From: Chrysiogenes arsenatis DSM 11915
GTDB taxonomy: Bacteria > Chrysiogenota > Chrysiogenetes > Chrysiogenales > Chrysiogenaceae
NCBI RefSeq assembly: GCF_000469585.1
Contig: NZ_AWNK01000005.1
Location: 265,100 to 329,099, forward strand
Length of the DNA: 64,000 nucleotides
Direction of reading: 5' to 3'
Part shown: positions 50,566 to 59,585 of the stretch, piece after piece
How the letters are laid out: every line of letters starts with the position of its first letter
Position numbering within the stretch: position 1 is the stretch's first letter
Position numbers and translations under genes: made by a program
The notes under the pieces: generated by a model
Database searches by the model: none
Told to the model about the DNA's origin: nothing
The model's input: only the letters and a program-made list of their open reading frames with translations

Positions 50566-50771
50566 AAAAAATCATTAAGGAAGGTCGTGTCTACATGGAG
50601 GACTACGAGAAAGACGGGCAAGTTAAGTCGTTTCTGGTGAAAGGCGACACAAAGGCGATCAAGGATCAACGAAAAGAGCTTGGTGGCCGCTGGAACAATT
50701 CCCTTGGGGGATGGATATTTCCAAAAACCAAGGAGGTTGAAATCGCCGCGTTTATCAAGAAAAACGCCTAG
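50535..50771 (+). CDS. Small protein with GGRW-GWIFPK motif
   Basis: Up to 78 residues. The core VKGDTKAIKDQRKELGGRWN ... GGWIFPKTKE is a short domain seen alone or fused to other proteins in accessory regions, of unknown function; a nucleic-acid-related role is possible. The frame overlaps the TPR gene by 31 nt; the ATG at 50595 (MEDYEKDGQVK) after AAGGTCG is an alternative start and gives 58 residues. The stop codon lies inside the attC-like site. Confidence 0.6.
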   Translation: MPISFKGASLKKIIKEGRVYMEDYEKDGQVKSFLVKGDTKAIKDQRKELGGRWNNSLGGWIFPKTKEVEIAAFIKKNA

Positions 50772-50828
50772 CGGATAAGGTTAGATCGTAATCGCGAAGC
50801 GAGCCACGATCTGAACCGTTTGTTGGAC
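50766..50828 (+). other. Integron attC-like recombination site
   Basis: 63 bases. GCCTAGC (50766-50772) resembles RYYYAAC with one change. GGTTAGATCGT (50779-50789) pairs with ACGATCTGAACC (50806-50817) except for one bulged G, the kind of extra-helical base that orients attC sites. GTTGGAC (50822-50828) fits GTTRRRY. It follows a stop codon, as attC sites do. No integrase gene is present in the window. Confidence 0.4.
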
Positions 50829-51079
50829 AAGCCCAGCGGCTACCGCCATGTTACATGAAAATATCTTTTAGGATCTGGGGTTGCTAGATCAGTAAATTGA
50901 ATCGTCGCGAGGTTGGAAGTAGTTGCGGATTATTTGCTGCCATGATTTTGTTATTTTATCGTTTTTTTATCGCCCTTTTGGTTGTTTTTTAGGCACAGCT
51001 ATCCCATAGCATGTAGGTTGATTGACTCTCTGGCACGTAGTGCGGTTTACATAGATAACGCCTCTTGGTTTGTCCGCTG
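50829..51079. other. AT-rich spacer without a gene
   Basis: About 250 bases between the attC-like site and the broken antitoxin. Runs of T (TTATCGTTTTTTTATCGCCC near 50957) are visible. No open frame or RNA gene could be recognised. Confidence 0.5.
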
Positions 51080-51262
51080 GTACAGGCTCTGGCAAACACC
51101 AAAGTGCTGACTGCACACGTGCCGATGCCACTCGCGGAGAAAGTCGATCAAATAGCCACGCAGCTTGATCGCTCGCGAGGTTAGGTCATAAAACAAGCGC
51201 TTTCAGCTTGGATATTGCAAAAAGAGGAACGCGACCGAATGACCCAAGAGGCACTGGCTAAC
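51080..51262 (+). pseudogene. Broken ribbon-helix-helix (CopG/RHH) antitoxin
   Basis: The frame reads VQALANTKVLTAHVPMPLAE, then KVDQIATQLDRSRG, a stop (TAG 51182-51184), then VIKQALSAWILQKEERDRMTQEALA. This is a textbook RHH antitoxin of the RelB/ParD type, in which the position of the stop is usually Trp (TGG to TAG). The initiating ATG is also lost (GTA). No matching RelE/ParE toxin follows. The C-terminal part runs in frame into the next open frame. Confidence 0.75.
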
Positions 51263-51727
51263 ACGGACAAAATTATTCAAATAAAACAACTTATACGCGA
51301 AATCAACCGCTTGCATCTTGAGTTCTCAAATGATTATTTTGAGACGGGAAGAATCGACAAAATCAACCTCTCCAAAACCATCAAGCATGTGCCAGCGCCC
51401 CATATCTACAAATATCGACTGACGCTACACGAAAGCATCAATGATTACCTGATGACGGCGAATATCGACATCAAATATTTTTACCGTGTCAAAACTCGGG
51501 AAAGTATTGATGACAAAATTGAGCGTTTCTTAACCCGCGACAATCGGTATCCCGTCAATAACTGGCTCAATGACATTTTTGGTGCTCGCATTATTCTAAC
51601 CGCTGATGAAATAAAATCCGTTATGGATTTGCTCGATGACTGGCAAGAAGAATTGAGTCTGAAGAACTGGTATGTACACGATAAAGAAGGCTATCGCGGC
51701 TTGCCTATCAAGAGGCGATTGGTTTAG
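51215..51727 (+). pseudogene. Truncated RelA/SpoT-like nucleotidyltransferase fused to antitoxin tail
   Basis: A 170-codon frame (TTG start) whose first ~15 codons are the tail of the broken antitoxin. From about 51263 it resembles (p)ppGpp-synthetase domains: FYRVKTRESIDDKIERFL, NDIFGARIIL and WYVHDKEGYRGL, matching 'RxKxxxSI..K', 'D..G.RI' and 'GYR'. The domain stops right after GYRGL, losing the last ~third including the conserved Glu region. It is therefore probably inactive, a chimera formed by a deletion between two toxin-antitoxin-type loci. Confidence 0.6.
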
Positions 51728-51800
51728 CCTGCTGTAGCTCGCGCAATATCGTTCGGTTTCAAGCTAATAGCACCTGAGATCTGAGGTAAGAGGAAACACC

Positions 51801-51866
51801 ATGACAAGCACCCAACAGCGCACCGCCCTGCAGCGCCAGATACGGAAATGGAAGGAGCTGAAATGA
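51801..51866 (+). pseudogene. Scrap of hsdM (type I methyltransferase) N-terminus
   Basis: The frame MTSTQQRTALQRQI matches the start of HsdM proteins, which normally continue WQIANDVRGS. Here it changes to RKWKELK and stops, so the gene has been cut after ~14 codons. The remnant keeps its ribosome site (AAGAGGAA). Deletion apparently joined it to the DUF1016 gene, which is often found inside hsd operons. Confidence 0.55.
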
Positions 51867-52903
51867 GCGATCAACCCATCTCCTTAACCGAGCGACCAGA
51901 GGGCTACAGTAGCTGGCTGTCTGAACTGAAAACTCGCATCCACGAAGCCCAGCAACGTGCCACGCTGGCAGTGAATCGTGAGCTGTTACTGCTTTACTGG
52001 CAGATCGGCAGGGATATTTTAGAGCGTCAGGCGGCACAAGGCTGGGGTGCCAAAGTCATCGAGCTGTTGGCGCATGATCTGCGTAACCATTTTCCTGAGA
52101 TGAAAGGCTTTTCGCCGCGCAACCTAAAATACATGCGAGCATTTGCCAAAGCCTGGCCTGACTTGGAATTTGTGCAAGCGGTGCTTGCACAATTGCCCTG
52201 GTACCACCAACTGGCCTTGCTCGATAAACTAAAGAGCAACGAAGTACGCACCTGGTATGCCCAAAAGGCCATAGAAAATAATTGGTCGCGCAATGTGCTG
52301 GTGATGCAGATTGAAACCCGATTATCAGAGCGCCAAGGCAATGCCGTGACTAATTTTGAGCAACGCTTGCCTAAACCAGACTCCGACCTTGCCCGTGAAT
52401 CCATCAAAGACCCCTACCGATTCGACTTTCTAGGTTTGACGGACGAAGCAGAAGAGCGGGAAATTGAAGGCGCACTTATCAAACATGTCACCCAATTCTT
52501 GCTGGAGCTGGGTGCAGGATTCGCCTTTGTAGGACGCCAGGTATTGTTGCAAGTGGGAGAAGAAGAATTTTTCATCGACCTGCTGTTTTATCACCTGAAA
52601 CTTCGCTGCTACGTGGTGATTGAACTGAAAGCGGGAAAATTCAAACCTGAGCATTTGGGGCAACTGGGTTTTTATATGACGGCGGTGGATCGACAAATAA
52701 AAGCCGAACAAGACAGCGCCACCATTGGCTTACTGCTATGTAAAAGTAAAGACAAGGTCGTGGCCGAATACGCACTGGGCGACAAAAGCCAACCGATGGG
52801 CATCGCGGAATACAAGCTGCAACAAGCCTTGCCAGAAATACTGGAAACCAACCTGCCCAGCATTGAGCAAATAGAGCGGGAATTACAGGGAGAAGAAGAA
52901 TGA
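51863..52903 (+). CDS. DUF1016 / YhcG-family PDDEXK nuclease
   Basis: A 346-residue protein. The N-terminal DUF1016 domain (~5-170: NRELLLLYWQIGRDIL, GWGAKVIELLAHDLR, FSPRNLKYMRAFA, WYHQLALLDKL) precedes a PDDEXK nuclease domain with FFIDLLFYH and VVIELKAGKF, supplying the D...ExK catalytic residues. Relatives occur within type I restriction loci or near toxin-antitoxin modules. AAGGAG 6 bases before the ATG at 51863 decides the start. The fragment of hsdM just upstream supports an origin in a former restriction operon. Confidence 0.85.
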   Translation: MSDQPISLTERPEGYSSWLSELKTRIHEAQQRATLAVNRELLLLYWQIGRDILERQAAQGWGAKVIELLAHDLRNHFPEMKGFSPRNLKYMRAFAKAWPDLEFVQAVLAQLPWYHQLALLDKLKSNEVRTWYAQKAIENNWSRNVLVMQIETRLSERQGNAVTNFEQRLPKPDSDLARESIKDPYRFDFLGLTDEAEEREIEGALIKHVTQFLLELGAGFAFVGRQVLLQVGEEEFFIDLLFYHLKLRCYVVIELKAGKFKPEHLGQLGFYMTAVDRQIKAEQDSATIGLLLCKSKDKVVAEYALGDKSQPMGIAEYKLQQALPEILETNLPSIEQIERELQGEEE

Positions 52904-53190
52904 ACTGAGTTTCATGGAAAAGCTGCGGGATGGGGCAGATAATTTCAAAAGTGCAAGAGAAGGGCAAAAATAATCGTGACATTAAAACCGTTTATAATGA
53001 AGCTAAAAAATGCAGGTGTGATATGCCAGTCACCACTGACGATGATGTGAAGTGCGCCGCAACGCAAATGAAGAGGGATTAGCGTTTGTCAGCGACCCCA
53101 ATGGCGCGGACGAAGCGACCATTCAGGATGCCTCGACGGTTGCCCGGTTTCCTGCATTTATTGGGAAGAAACTTAATAACCGCTCTCTTT
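52904..53190. other. Spacer between DUF1016 gene and terminator
   Basis: About 290 bases. Only short open frames occur (for example an 18-codon one from 53022). None resembles a known protein. It probably contains the right boundary of the accessory island, because valS beyond the terminator is a core gene. Confidence 0.45.
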
Positions 53191-53214
53191 GCCCCGCTCC
53201 GGCGGGGCTTTTTT
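53191..53214 (+). terminator. Intrinsic terminator upstream of valS
   Basis: GCCCCGC (53191-53197), loop TCCG, GCGGGGC (53202-53208), then six T. It is a strong hairpin that isolates valS from the island. Confidence 0.85.
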
Positions 53215-53266
53215 ATATTTTCACCTGCCGCCAACCCTGCCACATCCTTTGAGCGTTTGCTCTTGG

Positions 53267-53294
53267 TTGTTTTCTCGAAATCTATCCGTTATAG
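53267..53294 (+). promoter_or_regulatory. Candidate valS promoter
   Basis: TTGTTT (53267-53272), 16 bases, TTATAG (53289-53294), about 50 bases before the valS ATG and AAAGGAG. The -35 box is weak. Confidence 0.4.
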
Positions 53295-53345
53295 TGCAAC
53301 ATTCTGTAAAATCGTAAGAGATTTCATACGCACAAAGGAGTATCC

Positions 53346-55991
53346 ATGGGCTCGCTTCCCAAGTTTTACGAGTTCGCCAAGGCCGAACAGACGTGGTACG
53401 CCCACTGGCACAATAAGGACTATTTCAAGGCTGACAACACTTCGACAAAACCTCCATATTCCATCGTTATCCCACCTCCAAACGTTACTGGCTATCTGCA
53501 TATCGGTCATGCGCTTTGCATGACGCTGCAGGATGTTCTTATCCGTTACAAGCGGATGGATGGTTTCGATGCGCTCTGGCTGCCGGGAACTGACCACGCT
53601 TCGATTGCCACGCAGATTGTGGTGGAAAAGCAGTTGGCGGCGCAGGGGATCAAACGGCACGATCTGGGACGTGAAAAATTCCTCGAAAAGGTCTGGGAGT
53701 GGAAAGAGCACTCCGGTTCGATGATCGTTTCGCAGCTCAAGCGGCTGGGATGTTCGTGCGACTGGAGCCGTGAGCGCTTTACGATGGACGAACAGTGCAA
53801 CCGCGCGGTGATGGAAGCCTTTGTCAAGTTGCACCGCGAAGGATACATCTATCGTGGCAAGCGGCTGGTCAACTGGTGTCCGGTGCAGCAGACGTCGCTT
53901 TCGGATCTGGAAGTTATCCATGAAGATGCCGAAGGGGCGATGCACCACATCGCATACCCTGTGGCGGGGAGCGATGAAAAGATCGTCGTTGCCACAACCC
54001 GACCCGAAACCATGCTCGGCGATACGGCAATTATTGTTCACCCCGAAGATCCGCGCTACGCACACCTGATTGGCAAACAAGCCGTGCTTCCGCTGTGCGA
54101 CCGCACCATTCCGATTCTGGCCGACCCGTATGTTGAGCGTGAATTCGGCACAGGTGCCATGAAAGTGACGCCAGCGCACGACTTTAACGACTTTGAAATT
54201 GGCGAACGCCATAAACTGCCACTCATCAACATCTTTACGCCGGATGCGAAAATCAACGAAAACGGCCCCGTGAAATATCAGGGAATGGATCGTTTCGATG
54301 CGCGCAAAGCGATTCTGGAAGATCTTGAGGCGGCGGCTCTGCTCGTTAAAATCGAAAAACACCCCCACTCGGTTGGTAAAGCCGAGCGCTCCGGCGCGAT
54401 TGCCGAACCGTTCCTGAGCGATCAGTGGTTCGTGAATGTCGAAAAAATGGGGCAGCATGCACGTGACGCCGTTATCAATAAAGAAGTTAAACTGATTCCC
54501 GAAGTGTGGGAAAAAACCTATTTCCACTGGATGGACAACCTGAAAGACTGGTGCATTTCGCGTCAGCTTTGGTGGGGACACCGCATTCCGGCCTGGCACT
54601 GCGGCGAGTGCGGTCACATTACCGTTGTCCACAGTGCGCCACATGGTTGCGAAAAGTGTCAAAGTGCCAACATTGCGCAAGACGACGACGTGCTCGACAC
54701 CTGGTTTAGCTCTCAATTGTGGCCGTTTGCCACGCTCGGCTGGCCGGAAGCGACGGAGGATCTAAAGCGCTACTATCCAACGTCGGTGCTGATTACCGGC
54801 TTTGATATTCTGTTTTTCTGGGTCGCGCGCATGATTATGGCGGGCTACACCTACATGGATGCCAAGCCGTTTGAAGAGGTATATCTCCATGCGCTGGTGC
54901 GCGACAAATACGGGCGCAAAATGTCGAAAACGCTGGGCAATGTTATCGATCCGCTCAGCATTATCGACCAGTACGGTGCCGACGCCCTGCGCTTTACGCT
55001 GATTTCACAAGCCGGTCATGGGCGCGATATCAAACTCGATACCAAGCGTATTGAAGGTGATACAACCTTTATCAATAAAATCTGGAATGCGCTGAAATTC
55101 GCGCGCCATACGGCGGTCGAAGGGATCAAGGCCGAAGTTCCGACCACGCTGGAAATTGCTGATGCGTGGATTCTGAACCGCCTCAACGGCGTGATCAAAG
55201 ATGTGCGCCATAACCTTGACCACTACCATTTCAACGATGCCGCCGCCGCGCTCTACCGCTTTATCTGGCAGGATTTGTGCGACTGGTATATCGAACTGGT
55301 CAAGCATCGTCTGTACAAAGGGGAACCAGAATCACAGCGCACCGCCGCAACGGTGCTCAATTTCTGCTTGTTGCAGGCCATGAAGCTGCTCCATCCGTTC
55401 ATGCCGTTTGTGACCGAAGAAGTCTATCAGCAGCTTGATGGTCATGGCGAGTCGATTATGGTTGATGCCTATCCACGCGAAGTCAATCTCGATCAATACC
55501 GTGACGACATTGCGGTCATGGAAGCGGTGATGAGCGCTATCGAAGCGGTACGCCGCGTCCGTGGTGAAATGAACATTTCGCCAGCCAAAGCCACCGCGGG
55601 CTATCTGCGCACGAATAATGCTGGCCTAGCCGCCGCCGCTGGTGACTACTTTACCTACTTCCAGTCGCTCGCGCGTCTGGAGTCGCTGGAAGTGGTAGAT
55701 GCGTCATTTGTGGCACCGCAGGGGAGCGCAACGGCTGTCTTTGGGGCTGGAGAGATCATTTTACCACTTACGGGAATTATCGATTTTGCCGAAGAGTTTC
55801 AGAGAATTGAAAAAGAGTATAAAAAAATCGAAAAGGACTTTCTGGTGTACGACCGGAAGCTTTCGAACGAAGGTTTCCTGCAGAAAGCCCGCGAAGAAGT
55901 GATTCTAGCCGACCGCGAAAAACGTGACGAACTTGGCTCGATCCTCGAAAAACTGCGTACCAACCTGGAAAAAGTGAAGGAGTACCTGTGA
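53346..55991 (+). CDS. valS: Valyl-tRNA synthetase
   Basis: An 881-residue class I synthetase that charges tRNA-Val. HIGH at residues 52-55 and KMSKT at 525-529 are the ATP-binding signatures. The editing (CP1) domain contains TTRPETMLGDTA, which clears mis-charged threonine. The C-terminal coiled coil (EEFQRIEKEYKKIEKDFLVYDRK) binds the tRNA. Normal length. AAAGGAG before the ATG. It overlaps nadC by 4 nt. Confidence 0.97.
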   Translation: MGSLPKFYEFAKAEQTWYAHWHNKDYFKADNTSTKPPYSIVIPPPNVTGYLHIGHALCMTLQDVLIRYKRMDGFDALWLPGTDHASIATQIVVEKQLAAQGIKRHDLGREKFLEKVWEWKEHSGSMIVSQLKRLGCSCDWSRERFTMDEQCNRAVMEAFVKLHREGYIYRGKRLVNWCPVQQTSLSDLEVIHEDAEGAMHHIAYPVAGSDEKIVVATTRPETMLGDTAIIVHPEDPRYAHLIGKQAVLPLCDRTIPILADPYVEREFGTGAMKVTPAHDFNDFEIGERHKLPLINIFTPDAKINENGPVKYQGMDRFDARKAILEDLEAAALLVKIEKHPHSVGKAERSGAIAEPFLSDQWFVNVEKMGQHARDAVINKEVKLIPEVWEKTYFHWMDNLKDWCISRQLWWGHRIPAWHCGECGHITVVHSAPHGCEKCQSANIAQDDDVLDTWFSSQLWPFATLGWPEATEDLKRYYPTSVLITGFDILFFWVARMIMAGYTYMDAKPFEEVYLHALVRDKYGRKMSKTLGNVIDPLSIIDQYGADALRFTLISQAGHGRDIKLDTKRIEGDTTFINKIWNALKFARHTAVEGIKAEVPTTLEIADAWILNRLNGVIKDVRHNLDHYHFNDAAAALYRFIWQDLCDWYIELVKHRLYKGEPESQRTAATVLNFCLLQAMKLLHPFMPFVTEEVYQQLDGHGESIMVDAYPREVNLDQYRDDIAVMEAVMSAIEAVRRVRGEMNISPAKATAGYLRTNNAGLAAAAGDYFTYFQSLARLESLEVVDASFVAPQGSATAVFGAGEIILPLTGIIDFAEEFQRIEKEYKKIEKDFLVYDRKLSNEGFLQKAREEVILADREKRDELGSILEKLRTNLEKVKEYL

Positions 55992-56842
55992 ACCATCTTG
56001 TCGATACCCTGATCAATATCGCGATTCAAGAAGACGTGGGGACGGGCGACCTGACTTCTGATGCCATTTTTCCGGTGGACAGCGAAGGGCTGGCATACGC
56101 CGTTGCCAAAGAAGATCTGGTGTTCAGCGGTCAGTTTATGATCAACAAAATTCTGCTGAAATTCGATGGCCGCACGGTGTACATCCCGTACAAGCGCAGC
56201 GGCACGTTGTGCAAAAAAGGGGAAAAGCTCTTTGAAGTGCGCGGTTGCATCCGCAAAATTCTAACGGTCGAACGGACGCTGCTCAACTTTATTCAGCATT
56301 TTTCCGGTATTGCCACGCTCACGCGCCAGTTCGTTGATATTGCCGAGCCGTACGGCGTCAAGGTGTGCGATACGCGCAAAACGCTCCCCGGTTACCGCGT
56401 GTTGGAGAAAAAAGCGGTGCGCGACGGCGGTGGACACAATCACCGCATGGGGCTGTTCGACGGCGTGATGATCAAGGACAACCACATCGACTTTTGCGGT
56501 AGCATTACCGCTGCGGTCAAACTGGTTCGCAAAAAAGTGCCGCATACCGTGCGCGTTGAAGTGGAAACCAGAAACCTTGATGAAGTGCGCGAAGCAATTG
56601 ATGCGCGTGCCGACATCATCATGCTCGATAACATGGAACACGCCATGATCGAAGATGCCATCCGCATTGTCGATAAGCGGGCGCTGGTGGAAGTTTCCGG
56701 CGGCATCAATCTGGAAAATATTGAGAGCTACTGTAAATTGCAGCCCGATATTATTTCAACGGGCTACATCACACACTCGGCACGGGCGATGGATATTTCG
56801 CTGCGGGTCAATAAAAGCGGCGATTCGAACGCAATCGCATAA
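55988..56842 (+). CDS. nadC: Quinolinate phosphoribosyltransferase (nicotinate-nucleotide pyrophosphorylase)
   Basis: A 284-residue enzyme that makes nicotinate mononucleotide from quinolinate and PRPP in NAD synthesis. IQEDVGTGDLTSDAIF starts the family pattern; DTRKTLPGYRVLEKKAVRDGGG and HNHRMGLFDGVMIKDNHI are the substrate-binding blocks; VEVETRNLDE and VEVSGGINLENI complete the barrel. It overlaps valS by 4 nt, so the two are coupled. Confidence 0.95.
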   Translation: MNHLVDTLINIAIQEDVGTGDLTSDAIFPVDSEGLAYAVAKEDLVFSGQFMINKILLKFDGRTVYIPYKRSGTLCKKGEKLFEVRGCIRKILTVERTLLNFIQHFSGIATLTRQFVDIAEPYGVKVCDTRKTLPGYRVLEKKAVRDGGGHNHRMGLFDGVMIKDNHIDFCGSITAAVKLVRKKVPHTVRVEVETRNLDEVREAIDARADIIMLDNMEHAMIEDAIRIVDKRALVEVSGGINLENIESYCKLQPDIISTGYITHSARAMDISLRVNKSGDSNAIA

Positions 56843-56860
56843 ATCAATGTAATTTCACTA

Positions 56861-56920
56861 TTCACAAGGCGTGTGAGATGGCAAAAGGTGTCGTCCCGCA
56901 CGCCTTGTGAAATTTTACTT
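56861..56920 (+). terminator. Terminator after nadC
   Basis: TTCACAAGGCGTG (56861-56873) pairs perfectly with CACGCCTTGTGAA (56899-56911), 13 bp, followed by ATTTTACTTT. It lies 19 bases after the nadC stop. Confidence 0.7.
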
Positions 56921-57112
56921 TGAACTCCAAAGCGGTTGCGCGACGCATAAAGTTATGATATCCAGTAGTTGTTGTTGCATTAAGGCGCTTGCGTAGCCCT
57001 TTCCATTCGTTTCTCCTAAGAAATAAATAGATTTGACCGTAAACTCCCTACGCGTGGGGACTTCGTTCACCATTGACGAAACGCCACACAGGAACCAGAA
57101 ACAGAGGACACC

Positions 57113-59104
57113 ATGAAAAATGCAAAAATGAGCGTAAAACTCGGCGGAAGCTTTGGAGTTCTCATATTGATCGCCCTGATTGTCGGCGTGATTGGATATG
57201 GCTCCATTCGAACAATGAGCCACGGAGCAGACATCACACGGCAAACCAATATAGCGGCTACGTTTGCCATGGAAGCCGCCGAAAACATCCAGATTTATCT
57301 ACGCAACGAAACTCCCGAGCAGGCGAAAACAACACTGGAACTCCTGAGTCGAAGTGAAGACGAACTGACAAGCCTACGACAGAACGCCGACAACGATGCC
57401 CAGCGGCAAATCCTGAATGTCGCGATTGATGAAGTAAAGGCAACAAAGCAAGGCTTTCAGACCTACACCCAAGGAGTAGCAGAACGAAATGCTCTCTTTG
57501 ATACTTTGATCAAACTCGGGCTGGAGTCTCGTCAGTCTTCACAACAAATACGTGCCGCACTGAACAGTACAATTGCCGAACAATTGCGCACCACCAGCGA
57601 TTCAGCGCAAATCAACCGATTCCTGCATATGCTCAGCATAGAAGCAGGAATCGTAGAAAGCATCAACCGCGTCCACTTCCTTGTCAGAGAATTTATCATC
57701 AATGGCGACACCCGTTCGATCGGTTCTGCCCATAGACTTATTGAGGGGGAAATTCTCGTTCGTCTCAATGAAATTTCGCGCTGGATGCAGCAAAATCGCG
57801 TTGAACAAAAAGCGCAGGAAAATGTTGACCACTCACTTACCATCATGCAGCAATACATAAAAGCTCTGAACGCGTGGGTAGCCAAAGCTGAATCCTTGAA
57901 CCAGCAGTATGAGGTCATCCGCGAAGATCTACGCGATGTCAACGCAGCCATCTCGCAAGCGATTGCTGCTGGCGATACCGCAATGGAAAACGAAACATCC
58001 AAGGCAGAAAGAATCATCCAGCTGGGCGTTGCCATTGCCGTTGCGATAGGCATTTTCCTAGCGATTACTATCACGCGCATGATTGTCACTCCGCTACGCC
58101 AAAGTGTTAATTTTGCGGATGCCGTCGCCCAAGGCGACTTATCGCAAACATTGGCACTCACACAGCGCGACGAAGTCGGCCAACTCGTAAGAGCATTAAA
58201 TGCGATGGTCGCCAGCTTGCGCGAAACCGTCAGTGAAATTCAGGAGTCGGCCACCGGAGTCGCATCAGCCAGCGAAGAGCTGAGTAGCGCCTCAGTACAA
58301 ATGAGTTCCGGCATGGGATTACAATCCGAGCGGGTATCACAAATTGCTTCGGCATCGCTCGAAATGTCACAAACATCAACCGAAATTGCCCGTAATATGA
58401 ATAACATTCAGGAAAATACCACTGACGCATTGAACCTTTCGCGCGAAGGTGGCGTAAAAGTCAAACAATCAGCACAGGAAATGGTGACCATCGCCAACGA
58501 AGTTGAAGGAGCCTCAGGACACGCCCACGCCTTGGAAGAAAAGGCGGGACGGGTGCAGGAAGTTATTCAGGTTATCAACGACATTGCCGACCAAACTAAT
58601 TTGCTGGCGCTCAATGCCGCGATTGAAGCCGCACGGGCGGGTGATGCCGGGCGCGGATTCGCCGTAGTAGCCGATGAAGTCCGTAAACTTGCCGAACGCA
58701 GTGCCGCTTCTGCCGATGAAATCAGCGCTATCGTGCAAAGTATACAAGGCGGAGTAGATCAGGTGGTTCAGGCGATGGCACAGGTCAATAACCGAGCGCA
58801 AATCGGCAATCGGCTGGCTCAAGAAACCGATAGCGCTTTTGCCGAAATCATTGGCGGCATGGAAAACCTGCAAGAATTGATCGTGCAAAACGCGGCGGCT
58901 ATCGAAGAGATGTCGTCCACCGCCGACCAAATTACCGAAGACATTCAAGCCATTTCGTCGGCATCCGAACAAACAGCAAAATCATCGGAAGAAGTGTCCC
59001 GCGCGTCGAGCGATCTGGCAATGCTGGCAACCAATGTTCAGGAAAGCGTTTCCATCTTTTGCCTTGAAGGAAAACAAGCGCACGTACGCCAAATATCGCA
59101 ATAA
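57113..59104 (+). CDS. Methyl-accepting chemotaxis protein
   Basis: A 663-residue chemoreceptor. Transmembrane 1 at ~14-34 ([17 protein letters not shown]), a large helical periplasmic sensor (35-~300), transmembrane 2 at ~302-322 ([16 protein letters not shown]), then HAMP and a signalling coiled-coil whose hairpin tip is [20 protein letters not shown] near residue 485. Sensor type looks like the helical-bundle group; the ligand is unknown. No CheB/CheR-binding pentapeptide at the C-terminus. No other chemotaxis gene is nearby. Confidence 0.93.
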   Translation: MKNAKMSVKLGGSFGVLILIALIVGVIGYGSIRTMSHGADITRQTNIAATFAMEAAENIQIYLRNETPEQAKTTLELLSRSEDELTSLRQNADNDAQRQILNVAIDEVKATKQGFQTYTQGVAERNALFDTLIKLGLESRQSSQQIRAALNSTIAEQLRTTSDSAQINRFLHMLSIEAGIVESINRVHFLVREFIINGDTRSIGSAHRLIEGEILVRLNEISRWMQQNRVEQKAQENVDHSLTIMQQYIKALNAWVAKAESLNQQYEVIREDLRDVNAAISQAIAAGDTAMENETSKAERIIQLGVAIAVAIGIFLAITITRMIVTPLRQSVNFADAVAQGDLSQTLALTQRDEVGQLVRALNAMVASLRETVSEIQESATGVASASEELSSASVQMSSGMGLQSERVSQIASASLEMSQTSTEIARNMNNIQENTTDALNLSREGGVKVKQSAQEMVTIANEVEGASGHAHALEEKAGRVQEVIQVINDIADQTNLLALNAAIEAARAGDAGRGFAVVADEVRKLAERSAASADEISAIVQSIQGGVDQVVQAMAQVNNRAQIGNRLAQETDSAFAEIIGGMENLQELIVQNAAAIEEMSSTADQITEDIQAISSASEQTAKSSEEVSRASSDLAMLATNVQESVSIFCLEGKQAHVRQISQ

Positions 59105-59119
59105 TCGACGGGAAGGACG

Positions 59120-59524
59120 TTAGCCATCCGCGCGGGAAGCAGCTCCACTTTGATAGCGGCTAATGGTTGGCACAATGCCGATATCAAAAGGGCTTCCCGC
59201 TTCCTGCCATTGCTGCAGATACCGCTCTGCCCGTGCCACATCGTCCAAAAGCTGCGTAACGTCGATGCCCATTGTGTGCGGCACAAATGGGAGGAGCTTT
59301 CCGCGGGCACTTGAGAGAAGTCGCAGCGCACCCGTGTAATTGGGCGGAAGCTTTAAACAATGAAGAAACGCGACCGCCACCTGTAGTATCCCCTGATAAA
59401 ACAGACGATCCGGCTCCGGTAACTCCATCCAGATATCTTCCAGAACCTCATGACACTCGTAAAAATCGTAACTGTGGTACAGGTCGAGCGCCTGGGCGAA
59501 GCGCTCGGTGATATCGTTTTCCAT
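59120..59524 (-). CDS. DUF309 family protein
   Basis: A 134-residue helical protein with the DUF309 signature: YECHEVLEDIWMELPEPDRLFYQGILQVAVAF, of which the HE...W and QG.IQ.A parts are the hallmark. The family's role is unknown; the conserved His and Glu suggest metal binding. GGGAGGG 6 bases before the ATG at 59524 decides the start. It converges with the chemoreceptor gene and lies beyond the terminator of the glutamate synthase operon. Confidence 0.85.
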   Translation of the reverse strand: MENDITERFAQALDLYHSYDFYECHEVLEDIWMELPEPDRLFYQGILQVAVAFLHCLKLPPNYTGALRLLSSARGKLLPFVPHTMGIDVTQLLDDVARAERYLQQWQEAGSPFDIGIVPTISRYQSGAASRADG

Positions 59525-59540
59525 AAGAATCCCTCCCAAT

Positions 59541-59570
59541 AAAAAAGGGGAGAAGCTTTCACTCCTCCCC
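59541..59570 (-). terminator. Terminator of the glutamate synthase operon
   Basis: On the minus strand GGGGAG (59565-59570) and CTCCCC (59547-59552) form the stem, with AAGCTT in the loop, followed by six T. It lies just after the stop codon at 59586. Confidence 0.8.
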
Positions 59571-59585
59571 GATACTCATTATACG

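Noticed and set aside
53289-54716. 475-codon open frame on the minus strand
   Set aside because: It lies antisense to valS, whose motifs and length are unmistakable; long antisense frames come from the codon bias.
57000-57112. Flagellar-type or sigma-54 promoter before the chemoreceptor gene
   Set aside because: No TAAA...GCCGATAA or TGGCAC-N5-TTGC match could be found at proper spacing.
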